Assembly (NCBI RefSeq): GCF_001949145.1 | Contig: NW_019091464.1 | Span: 648,042-684,444, forward strand | DNA length: 36,403 nucleotides | DNA from: Acanthaster planci | Taxonomy: Eukaryota > Echinodermata > Asteroidea > Valvatida > Acanthasteridae | Reading direction: 5' to 3' | Part shown: positions 10,198 through 22,100 of the stretch, in pieces | Numbering within the stretch: position 1 is the stretch's first letter | How the letters are laid out: every line of letters begins with the position of its first letter | Translations under genes and position numbers: made by a program | Notes under the pieces: generated by a model | Database searches by the model: none | Told to the model about the DNA's origin: nothing | The model's input: only the letters and a program-made list of their open reading frames with translations

Positions 10198-13100
10198 GTG
10201 GGTTGAGGTGAATTTCTCTCCGAGTCTTCAATCCCTAAAATACGATAGCACTGGTGTGTTAGTCCTGAACACGTTCTCATTATTTTTTAATATGTTTTGT
10301 ACTTGCTTATAATGTGTACATAAAAATATGTAATCCCTCAAATTAAACAAACACTGCACAAGCACTTGTTAAAGTAACACATTTTAGCGTGGTCATCTAA
10401 TAACACCAAAAGCGTTGTTTTTAACACCAAAGTTTTGCAGTGAACAATAAAGGCAATTTATTAAAACTGAAGTAACAGAAAATAACACGGCCTTTAATGA
10501 AATGGTTTTGTTGTTAATTTCAGTTTTGTCTGTAGTAAAATTTTGTGTTTGTGTTCTGTTCTGGTTTGTATTTTTCTGTGAATGTAGCCCACAAGAGGTA
10601 AGTCGTTTGGGTTTACTTCACATGTTTTTGTTCGTTAATTTTTCCTAATTTCCTCTCTCAGAGCTGGATATCTAGCAGCTCTTGAGACCTTCGACCCTGC
10701 AGCGTTGGACGTTGATGTATCCGACAAGATTTTCATGATTACCGGAGCGAACACAGGGATCGGGAAAGCAGCAACTATGGCGATTGCAAAACGAGGTATT
10801 AATGATAAATCATCTTTAGTGCACAACAAACCTGGAGCCCACAAAAGTGATTTTACGTCTTTGCCCTCAAAAGCCTGAGTTAGATGTCATTTTCCTGATA
10901 CTGAGATGGAAAGAGTATGAAAACTTTGTAATTTGTAACCACTAGGCCTAACATCTGAAAAAATTACTGGATGCCTTATACATCAAAAAGATTGATTTGC
11001 TAACACATATCAACAAGTACCTATTGACAACAGAATGGATTTGACAGTGTATACAGTGGTCTTTCTGAGTTGGGTAGGCTATAGTATAGTTCGTTTTGAG
11101 TAAATTCCAAAATTCCTTCACTGTTTAGGTACAAGACAACCAGCGTTCCTTGTGGGGTAATTTCTGTTGTTTAGGTACCCTACAAAGGACCATGAACACA
11201 TGTACCCAAGAACAAAGGAAATACCCTATAAGAATACAATTGTAAAAGGTGTGACTGGGTTGTGTGTGTGTGTGGGTGTGTGTGTGTACAGGCGTGTCAT
11301 ACATAGTGTGGACCTCTGCACAAAAGAATGGCACGTACATGATGCAGGGTAAGACGGCGTTTTGTGGACTTGCACATGTCCAAACAATGTTCCCTCTAAG
11401 GGGTTTAGAGGCATTTTGGGGTAGGGGTCATCCGAAGTAAAAGGGAGAGGAATAGTCAAGGAAACCTTATTCAAAAAAAGCCAAAATCTTGTTTCTGGTT
11501 GAAAAAAATGAGTTTTTCACTGAGTTTTCTTAACTACACGAAAACAAAGTAATGTTCACAGTAGGTATGTAATGTAAACGTGTGTGAAGCAGTAGTGTAT
11601 ATAGGCCTAAAAGTGCATGTTTAGTGTGACTGCATCGCGCCATCTTGAGAGCTTATCACTGCATGGACACATACGAATGCCCTGCCTTGCTGCATTCAGA
11701 ATGTTCAGACTGGTGTTTTTACAAAAATTTGCGTTGTAACTATAAGGCCTGTTTCAAACGTCTTGCTTATGCCGGGTCAATTAATATTGAATTGAGCACG
11801 ACATTAGTATGGCGTAAGCGCGGCAGTGGTTTCAAACGTCAAACAGAATTCCAAAATCCCACTCAAACTTGAATAAATCGAACATGGTGGACCAGCACAA
11901 AACGAAACGTGACATGCGATCTTTGAAACGGGCCTTAGTCAAGACGATATTAATTATTATAACACACCTCTTCCTTGTTCTTTGTCCAGGCTGGTTGAAA
12001 TATGGTCACGTGTGGTTCAGTGGTAATAGGCCTATGGGCTAGTAGGCCTACATGAATTTGGCGTCCGCGTGACTACTAGACACGCGCCTATAGACGTTGC
12101 ACGCACACAAATTCCAGAGACTAGTGCCTGGTCGGGTACTATACTGAGCACAGAGATATTACACACATATGGACTGACAGTGAGGTCACTAGTGCACGTT
12201 TATATCCCCGAGGGACTGTGAGAGACCAGAAGAAGGTCCTATTTCCCGAGGCCGGAGGTCGAAGGAAATAGTACTCTCTTCTCGTCACTCACAGGCCCGA
12301 GGGGGCATGGGCGTGCACTAGTGACCGATTTTGGCCAGTCCATATGTGTTGTATAACACACCTAAAACTAGAAAATCTTCTTTCAGGGGGTTTCAACTGT
12401 TTTCATTCGACTTTCAATAGCATTTCAACAATTGCCCCAAAAATTGAAGGTTCGTTTTAGTTTTCACAGACGCAGTCTAATTTTGAGTCGCTGAAGCCCT
12501 ATAAGCTACAACTAGGAAAAAGAAATCTTCCAGGGTTTGGACTGTTTCAACTCAGGACAACCTCCAGAGGACGCAATAACCATTCAAAGATTTTCAAGAC
12601 TAGTATCTGACCGGGCACTACTCGATTTTTGAATTGATGCTACTCGCGTGTCGAGTCATGCTGACACCAAATTCATGTACTAGCCTGGCACACGTGACCA
12701 TATGTGACCCCGGGCCACTCTGTGGAAATGGAGTCATAAGTCGCCAAAGCCACTTTGGAGTAACAAGTCCTTTAGAATAATTTTGCACAGTGTAAATCAA
12801 TGGGAACCACGTAGAGCATCAAAACAAAAAACCTCAATTTGCTCTTTCCAATACAAATGAAAACTCACAAAGTGGCTCTGGCGATTTAAAACTCATTTTC
12901 ACAGAGTGGGTCATATATTTCAGCCAACCAGAATAGAACCAGGAATGGTGTGTAATAACACACAGGCCACCAGTGTTGCGCGTACAACCGTTATTTTGAA
13001 AAGCATGGGCAAGCAGTGGGCGAAACGATGAATAGCAGCGCGTTCAGTGCGAATTTCTCGTTACGCACCAGGAATGCATGTATTTATTTACATGCGCTCT

Positions 13101-16100
13101 AAAAATACGCACCAATTTTTACCTTAAGGTTGAGGTGAACTAGTATTGAGTGTAAAGTTAAACTTAAAACATTGAAACCTTGGAAGAATTCTTTTCCTCG
13201 TTGAGCATAGCAACTCAAAATTAGACTGCGTCAAGGGGCACTGAAATGAACCTCAACCTTTTTGCAATTTTGAAGCGCTGTTGAAAGTCGAACTAAAACC
13301 GTGAAAGAATATGTTTCTAGTTTGAGATGTGTTACATATGGACTGGCCAAAGTCGGTCACTGGTGCACGTCCATGCCCCGTAGGGCCTCTGAGTGACTAG
13401 AGGAGAGTCTTATTTCCTTCGACCTTGGCTTCAGGAAATAAAGCCCCCTTTTAGTCACTCAATCTCTCGGCTGGGGGACATAGACATGCACTAGTGACCT
13501 CATTGCCAGTCTGTATGTGTATACTAGATGCTGTGTGCTGCAGCATTGCAGTTACTCGCGATCATGCTGGGGCATTCAGGCTCCATAATGACCTGCTGGT
13601 GAGCTGGTGCCCAGGAGCGGCAGAACTCGCTGCATTTGAAATCGTGATTTAGCTCACTATTAATGGCAAATTTTATTTGGAGTAATTAAATTCCTCGGGA
13701 CACATCCACTGATTGAAGCATTCTTGTACTTCATGTTGGAGTTTTTGCGCGACTGCCGATAAGCACCCCCCAAACAACAGTTAGACTTACAACACGAATT
13801 CCCCTGCCACGGTGGGATGTCGACTCCGTTTAATCTGTGATATAAACCAATCAAAATGATTTATCAAAACAAGGTTTCTGACATAACATTCTGAAATATC
13901 CGTGTTATGCTAATAGTCGTGGATACAATGTAGGCCTAACGTAAATTGACCCAGCATTACAAAGCGCGGAAAACCGTCTACAATTTGGCAGAAAATTACA
14001 GCCAAATAATCAGACTTATAAAGTTTAGTACTAGAAAGATTAAGTAAAGACTCTGCCGAGATTACAGGCTACCACCAGCAGCAAAACTGCAGCTCCAAAT
14101 CAGTCACTTAAGCACGTTGTGTTTACATCGTTGAGTCTCAGTTTCTGCTGCAATACCAAGGCAATATAATGAGAAACACGATGTCCAGCATGACTCGAAT
14201 GCCAGGAGTTGTGGTTAATGCTACGTGTCTAAACCACCGTCGTGTATAATGAAATCTGGACTCACATGAGCTACTTGAGATAACATCTGAAGGTATCCAG
14301 AAAGTTCTACATGAATTAGATTCATCGAGGGTGGCAGGTCCAGATATGTACCTAAGATCATTCTTAATGCAGTTGATACGCTCACGCGAGTAATGTCACC
14401 TCTCTTCTGCCAGTCCTGTCATCTCTGTCCAGCTTCCAGATGATTGGATTACTGCCGATGTTACCGGTATTTAGGAAGGTCAACAAGAGCGACCCAAGTA
14501 ATTTTCGCTCTATTCAGTCTCTTATATCGGCTCCGTACAAAGTTTGCGAATTTCTTCCAATAAACAAATCCGACTTAGACCTCTCCAACTCAGAAACTGA
14601 GCAAACACCCATTCTGCAATGTCAGCTTTTCCCAATGGACATATTTTTTATAACTCCCTAATTGTGATGATCAACTAGTAGCTGTATTAGTTAAGGATTT
14701 TTTGCGGTTACACCATATTCAATACATATTCTCTTTTATGAGTATGTGTGGTTCTGAGAAGAACCGGTTTACTCAACGTTTCGGAACAGTATGCTCTGTC
14801 CGTCGTCAGGAGACTGCTTGACTGCAACTTGAGTGTGGCTTTATATGCTGGGCATGTGCGGTGAGGTGTGAAAGATGGGATCCTGGCTGCGGGTTCACTG
14901 AGGCGTTTAGGCGGAACTGTTGCTTGCTTGTATCTGTGGGCGGATCTCTTCCACTAGGTCCACCCTAGCGGCACTAGACAGGCAGATCTCCGCCACCCAG
15001 AGTGAACTCACCTCAACGTCACCAGAGGATTTCAGCAAGATTCAACAGCTCACCACCACGAGTAGTTACCATGCCTTCAGGAAAACCCGCCGCCACCAGA
15101 TCAGAAAATTCAAGAACCTCCAATGCAAGTACGCTGTCAAGCGCCAGACTATGGGATCATCTATATCCCTACGTCCCACACTCCGGCCTAAAGGATCATC
15201 TATATCCTTAGGCAATACTAGTACCAAACCCCATCTCCGTTCACAAGCTGCCTTTACCAAACAAACGGTAGTCAACCTCAGCCAACGCAACCTATCTCCA
15301 GTCGAGACTAAGGTCCTCTCATTGGGTGAGAACTTCGCCCCTAGTACCTAAGTCCTCACCGGTAGAGGAGATTATTCAAGCTACCGAACCAGCTCTACGC
15401 CACCTGGCCAAGTCTGCTGCAGACGATGTCAGACTCCAGATCAGCCAAGCCCTCAGGTACCACAAGCCTGCCAAGCCCAACATCACCAAGCAAGAACACT
15501 CAGCCCTCATCAGCCTGCGTCGAGACAAGTCCATCCACGTCTTGACTGCTGACAAAGGCAATGCCACAGTCATAATGAACAGGGCCGACTACGACAAGAA
15601 GGTGTGGGACATCCTGAAGTCGGGTACATACCGTCCCCTCCGCAAGGATCCTACCCCGTCTATACATAAAAGTATAAATGGCAAACTACTTGCACTCCAG
15701 CGTTCTGGGCATCTTCCCATGACCCTGTACCGCCAACTCCATACCTCCAACTCAAGATGTCCCCGCCTCTTCGGCCAACCGAAGATACACAAACCGGACA
15801 TCCCTCTGCGCCCCATCGTAGCGTCTCGTGAGGGTCCAACCTACAATGTCGCCAAGATCCTTCACCCCCTCGTTGGCAAAACGGAGCACCACGTCAAGAA
15901 CTCAAATCAGTTCGCCTCTTTCATCCAAGACCTCACCCTGCAACCTAACGACATCATGGTCAGCTTTGACATTGTATCACTCTTCACCAACGTCCCCACC
16001 ACCGACGCCTGCAGCATCGCACGAGAACGCCTGGAACAAGACCCTTCCCTCCAAGAACGCACAGACCTCACTCCGCATCAGATCCAAGACCTGCTCACAG

Positions 16101-19100
16101 CTTGTGTAAAGACTACCAGCTTCCNNNNNNNNNNNNNNNNNNNNNNNNNNNNNNNNNNNNNNNNNNNNNNNNNNNNNNNNNNNNNNNNNNNNNNNNNNNN
16201 NNNNNNNNNNNNNNNNNNNNNNNNNNNNNNNNNNNNNNNNNNNNNNNNNNNNNNNNNNNNNNNNNNNNNNNNNNNNNNNNNNNNNNNNNNNNNNNNNNNN
16301 NNNNNNNNNNNNNNNNNNNNNNNNNNNNNNNNNNNNNNNNNNNNNNNNNNNNNNNNNNNNNNNNNNNNNNNNNNNNNNNNNNNNNNNNNNNNNNNNNNNN
16401 NNNNNNNNNNNNNNNNNNNNNNNNNNNNNNNNNNNNNNNNNNNNNNNNNNNNNNNNNNNNNNNNNNNNNNNNNNNNNNNNNNNNNNNNNNNNNNNNNNNN
16501 NNNNNNNNNNNNNNNNNNNNNNNNNNNNNNNNNNNNNNNNNNNNNNNNNNNNNNNNNNNNNNNNNNNNNNNNNNNNNNNNNNNNNNNNNNNNNNNNNNNN
16601 NNNNNNNNNNNNNNNNNNNNNNNNNNNNNNNNNNNNNNNNNNNNNNNNNNNNNNNNNNNNNNNNNNNNNNNNNNNNNNNNNNNNNNNNNNNNNNNNNNNN
16701 NNNNNNNNNNNNNNNNNNNNNNNNNNNNNNNNNNNNNNNNNNNNNNNNNNNNNNNNNNNNNNNNNNNNNNNNNNNNNNNNNNNNNNNNNNNNNNNNNNNN
16801 NNNNNNNNNNNNNNNNNNNNNNNNNNNNNNNNNNNNNNNNNNNNNNNNNNNNNNNNNNNNNNNNNNNNNNNNNNNNNNNNNNNNNNNNNNNNNNNNNNNN
16901 NNNNNNNNNNNNNNNNNNNNNNNNNNNNNNNNNNNNNNNNNNNNNNNNNNNNNNNNNNNNNNNNNNNNNNNNNNNNNNNNNNNNNNNNNNNNNNNNNNNN
17001 NNNNGCAAGACAGTCACCCAAGACATCGGCCTTCACATCAGTGAGATCTGGCGCCCCATCCTGTCCAGTGGGTCCCCTATACCCCAGGACACTTAGCGTA
17101 TTGCCACTTGGGTCCTCTATACCCAGACAACCACACCTCAACAGTCCCACACACACTGACACACCTGAATGAGCAGCAACACATCCACCCACAGATACAA
17201 GCAAGCAACAGTTCCCGCCTAAACGCCTCAGTTCACCCACAGCCAGGATCCCATCTTTCACACCTCACCGCACATGCCCAGCATATAAAGCCACACTCAA
17301 GTTGGAGTCAAGCAGTCTCCTGACGACGGACAGAGTATACTGTTCCGAAACGTTGAGTAAACCGGTTCTTCTCAGAACCACACATACCCATAAAAGAGAA
17401 TATTGTACATGGTGTAACCGCAAAAAAAAATCCTTAACTAATTGTCGATCCGCCATGCAAACCTTCAAGCGCTACCTAGTAGCCGTATCCTATTGATCTC
17501 TGCCACAGACTTAGGTAAAACAGTATATGACTGGTTTGGCATGGTCATCAGTGGGGTAATACCTGTAGGAGACATGATTGGATTGATACTTCAATTCCCA
17601 TGGGACACATGGTCCCATTAACTTTTTCTCCGAAAAGGATGTGGGACATGGGGAGATTTTAGATGGGAGAAATTTGTAATAATCACGTTAAGCTTTCACG
17701 TGTACAGTCCTTGGTTCGCCCAGCCTTATGGTACTTAATTGTGGCTGGGAAAGACAGCCAGAGGATATCCAGAGATCTGCCGCAAGAAGGTGACAGCGTT
17801 ATCACTATGTTGCAGGAGCTAGGTTGACAGTAATTACTTGAACTTAGAAGAATGACAACCAAATTAACAATATTCTATAAATATCACCCATAGAATGTTG
17901 ACATCAACCTCGACATGACCCTACAGATAAGAACACATCGCATCACATCAGTACCTCTACCATCGCCTCCATAGTGAGCAATATGTACAGCAACAGTTTC
18001 CTCTTATCAACACTACCTCATTGAACGCTTTATCTGAATCGATCACAAACATTACCAAACAGGACCAGTTTAAGACAGCCACGTTTTCGAAAGGGGACTA
18101 CCTAATTCAGACTTTCTAGCTCCGTGATTCATCTACTCTATGGGATGCAGATCAACCCTTTTTGATTGAGAATTTAGATGTAGATTTGAAAAGTGGGTGA
18201 TTTCATGTTTTTTCCCCATAAGGAAGTACTGGTATGCCCGATCGGCTTGGGCAAAAACTTCAGAATTGACAATAGGAGAGAAACCTTGATTTTAACTCTC
18301 ACAGTTTTCGACCTAAGTGCCGGGGGCTATTCACCAGCTGACAATTAAAACCGTTCTCCCTCCAAAACCAAAAGAGATCAACATAGAAAAATACAAGGAT
18401 CATACGACAAAGAATAAAAAAGTTAAATAATGAGCAACGAATACCTATACATGCATAAATTGTCGGGACAAAGAGTCTCTTTGGGATAAGGCCTGATCGG
18501 GCTTGCAAAAATAGTAGAGGCCAAGATGAATCGTAGAGCGAAATGTGTTTCATTAATTCAGCCGCATGAATGTGAGTAAGACTGCTTCTTTGTCACGGTC
18601 ACTTAGCTACAAAAAAGGCGAAAAGAGACACGAGGGATTTAAGTCCTTGAACACATTCCAGTTTCCCAGTGTGTTTCACTTGTTAAAATATTTTCGCTGT
18701 TTTACTTTACAGGGGCCACTATTCACATGCTGTGTCAGTTTGCAGACGAAGATGCCCGCAAGGAGATCATGGAGGCAAGCGGGAATAAGGTAAGATATAC
18801 TCTTTAACTTTTCAAGTTGAAGCGCGCCTTCACATGCAGTCTCTCAGCATTATGGCGAACATGAAATTGCAGTTCCGGTTCGTAAGTGTGACGTCACTTC
18901 AGTTTAAACCACGCCCACTGCGCATTCACTGCACACAGAGTTACAGGCATTGTTCTCCGTTTACGTGAACCATGGAACCGGAAGTTAACGCAACTTCGGC
19001 GATCGTCCAATTGGAGCCCGCAAATCGTAGCGTGTCTGCCTTTGTGACGAAGTCATGAACCTGATAAACCTAAAACATAATGACGCCGCACAATGTTTAC

Positions 19101-22100
19101 CGTGGTGCATTGTGGATGAATGGTGGGGATGAGCGTCACGACACGTAACGCGCGCTGCTGCTAGAACATCATGCGCATGGAATATTAATAATTAAACCCA
19201 CGCTTACCTTTCGCAGAAAGTTTTATTCGATTCACTCCGATTGAGGTAAATCCCCTACACTTAAGCCATCACTTGATGTCTTCTACTATACTGTCAAGTA
19301 TAACAGAGCAAGGTAGATTTGCTGCGTCTAAAGTTGCGCAAAAGCATCGTGTCCGCCATCTTTGATTTCTAACCCCACAATACATAGCGGTAAGCATTGC
19401 ATTACGTCATTATGTTTTAAGTCTATAGAAAGCCTCACACTCGTAAATACACGCGTCGCCATAGACTTTGAACGTTTCCTGAACTGTTTTTGCCCGTCAA
19501 TTGAGTGATGTCACGTGAAAACTTATTTGGCAAAAACATTGTGATACATAATACATTATATGATGTGGCAATCCACCAATAAGCGCGTATTATTAGCCAC
19601 ATCCGCTTAGACTATTTGACGTCACGAGGACCGCGCGCGCACTGAATGATGAGGGCGCTAGTGAATCATCATGGGGCAGTTGTGCGTACGCGTTCTGGGC
19701 GCTGAAATGAAGTGCGCCAAGTGGCAGCATTATTTTGATTTTTTGTAACTCCCCGGTCCCGCGTGCTGCAGCTCTTATAACTTGAATAAATAAATACCAA
19801 TTAGCTCCATGTGATAGTAACCAACAGAATCAATTCAAATAAAGTTAAGTCTTTGGTGTGAATCAATTCAGCAAGAGGAGCAAAATCACACAAGTTAAAC
19901 ATGTTTTCTTTTAATATGGACAGCCAACAGTCCAAGAATATTGAACTTTCCGACGAATAGACTCTTGCCTTTTTTTTCAGAACTTGTATATCCACGTGCT
20001 GGATTTGTCTCAGACCCTTCATGTGTACCAATTTGCCAAGCAGTTTGTTGAGAGCCACAATGCACTTGATGTTTTGGTAAGTAGGATGCAAAATTTGCAT
20101 TGTCATTTTCACTGTATAGTGATTCAGAACGACAGAAATTGTAACCAGTGTGAACAAAATGATTCAGCGCGTAGGCTAGAATGACCAGCAATGATGTGGA
20201 AAGTGTCTGATCATGCTGGTTTTCCTTTCTCTGTAGTTTTAGTATGCCTCAATTTAAAGTGCTCGTACCTTCTTGCGATTGCCTCTTGTCGGTTTATTCC
20301 AGATCAACTGTGCTGCATGCCAACCGCGAACACGACAAATGACGGAAGATGGATTGAATGTGTGTTATGCTGTTAACACAATGGCGCCGTATGTCCTGAC
20401 AACAACACTTTTCCCGCTTCTCCACAAGACCGGAGAAGCCAGAGTAGTAAGCCCTAAACTTTATCATTTATATTAGGTTTTTTCATTCGTCATTGACCAT
20501 GGAGATTCATCATTGTAAGGCTAACATTGAAACACGAATGAAAATAGGTGACGCGCACAAAACCGGTAATGACATCTCCCCGCTTCAATAACAACCAATC
20601 GAATTATGTGTTCATAAGAAAAACAGTGCGGAATAGCGACAAGAATATAAAAGCTCTGGTGAAAAACATATATAGACCACTTCACCTTAGTTGACAATCG
20701 AACATCCTCTTATGAAAGTCTCATCTACGGTGATTCAAATAATCTTTTTGCGTGAATTGATAATTAAAGTCTTAAGCTCAGTCCTTTTAAGAAAACTCCA
20801 CCACCGATAAATATCCCGAAAATTGGTTCCATGTAGTGTTATTGCACGAAGCAAACAAATGTTTTTTCCCTCCTGAACCTGGAAAGTAATGGGTTACTTA
20901 TACATGAAACTTTATGTTCATAATCTTAAAAGTGAGAAGATTTCTAAACCAGATTGGGAAGACTTACCATTCCAAAGATGAAGCCCTTAGATGGCATTTC
21001 CATTTTTTCTTGCAGATATGTGTTTCATCTTCTGGAGCCTACTATGACAAAGGAAATTTCTCAGATTTGCAATGTGAACGGATGGAACCATATAACGCCG
21101 ATGTTTGCTACAGACACACCAAGGTCATTATCAACACCATCCTTGTTATTCTATCATAGTCTTCATGGGACTCTTGGTGTCGTTAGAGTCAGTTAAGTAC
21201 ACCAAGAGGACTTGGTAAACTATGTTGATCTCATAGTTTGTTTTATTCTGTAATGAGTGTGGGAAGAGAACCACTATCAACAAGATGCTTCCTTGGCAAA
21301 GGCTAGCAAAAGAATAAAGTAAGCCGTGGGGCCCGCTGAGGATCCTTCAAAATCATTGGTTGCAAACTTCATGAATAACAACGAAGTTATTAAAAAAAGT
21401 TTTTTTTTAATGAATCTATAATGAAGGGGAGGTATACTTTTCTGCCTAACATTTTAAACTGTGGCATACATTTCCATAAGCGCATTACAAATCGTAACTC
21501 TTTTTTCCTACCCCACCCCCTTCCTACAAGAGTATGAAAGAAAAATGATGACCAGTCGTCATTTTTCACAGTCTATGAAAGCTGCGTAGATGCTCTCAAC
21601 CACTCCCATGACTACATTTTGTGCGCTCGTTAAAATGATGATAAAACTCGATACTTCAGCAGAATGTGCTCAACAAAAATGAGATAAGGAGGAGTTTATT
21701 AATAAGAGATGAATGTTTGGCTGGTTGCGTTTTTTACAAACATAACGTATCCGTGCTTAGTAAGTTTCGAACTTTGTTCAACAACTAGGTAACAGAAGAT
21801 GAAAAATATGTCTGCTCAGTTAAAACAATGTGTAGATCTTCCCAAGGTGAAAGATTAGAGACGGATGCTTTTGTATTTAACTAGTTCCTCTTGGAACCAT
21901 GCCTGTAAGATGCCACCTCAAACCCTCCATCTATGACAGTGATTAGTGAAGGTATTTACTCGTCAAATCTAACACATGCTTCATTTTCTAAAACAGCGTT
22001 GTGTGATCATCATGACAGAAATGTGGGCCCGAATGTACCCCGGGATTCAGTTTTCGGCAATGCATCCCGGTGTAGTAAATACGGAATTGTTAAAGTCTGT

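Larger units (their letters stand above)
12163..13520. mobile_element. Composite foldback element with hairpin-ended arms
   Basis: Left arm about 12163-12560 and right arm about 13160-13520 are inverted copies at roughly 75% by eye. Shared inner blocks include gacgcagtctaattttgagt (left, near 12469) and its reverse complement near 13230. The outer 187-190 bp of each arm (12163-12349, 13331-13520) is itself a palindrome with ends acacatatggactg / cagtccatatgtgt and inner ggtcactagtgcacg / cgtgcactagtgacc. The spacer holds another foldback (12701-12916). No transposase frame is seen, so this would be non-autonomous. Whether it is one element or palindromic elements nested by accident is not settled. 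Confidence 0.7.
14686..17475 (+). mobile_element. Penelope-like retroelement (PLE) with inverted terminal repeats
   Basis: Components in order: inverted repeat 14686-14946; N-terminal frame 14920-15351; reverse-transcriptase frame to the gap at 16125; C-terminal end 17007-17096; inverted repeat 17184-17442; and a 33-bp one-sided tail 17443-17475. A 13-bp target duplication flanks it. Penelope-like elements are known for reverse transcriptases near telomerase, a GIY-YIG endonuclease, terminal repeats that may be direct or inverted, a short tail on one side, and hammerhead ribozymes in the repeats; all visible parts fit. The endonuclease and the polymerase catalytic aspartates would fall in the 880-N gap. 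A frameshift near 15345 suggests the copy is inactive. Confidence 0.92.

Noticed and set aside
9966-10280. Minus-strand 104-codon frame opposite DHRS12 exon 1
   Set aside because: No conserved features; it overlaps the candidate DHRS12 start on the other strand.
15326-17261. Large open frames spanning the N runs (for example 15326-17044 and 16113-17261)
   Set aside because: They are open only because N codons are read as X; the gap length is unknown. Only the flanking PLE pieces are supported.
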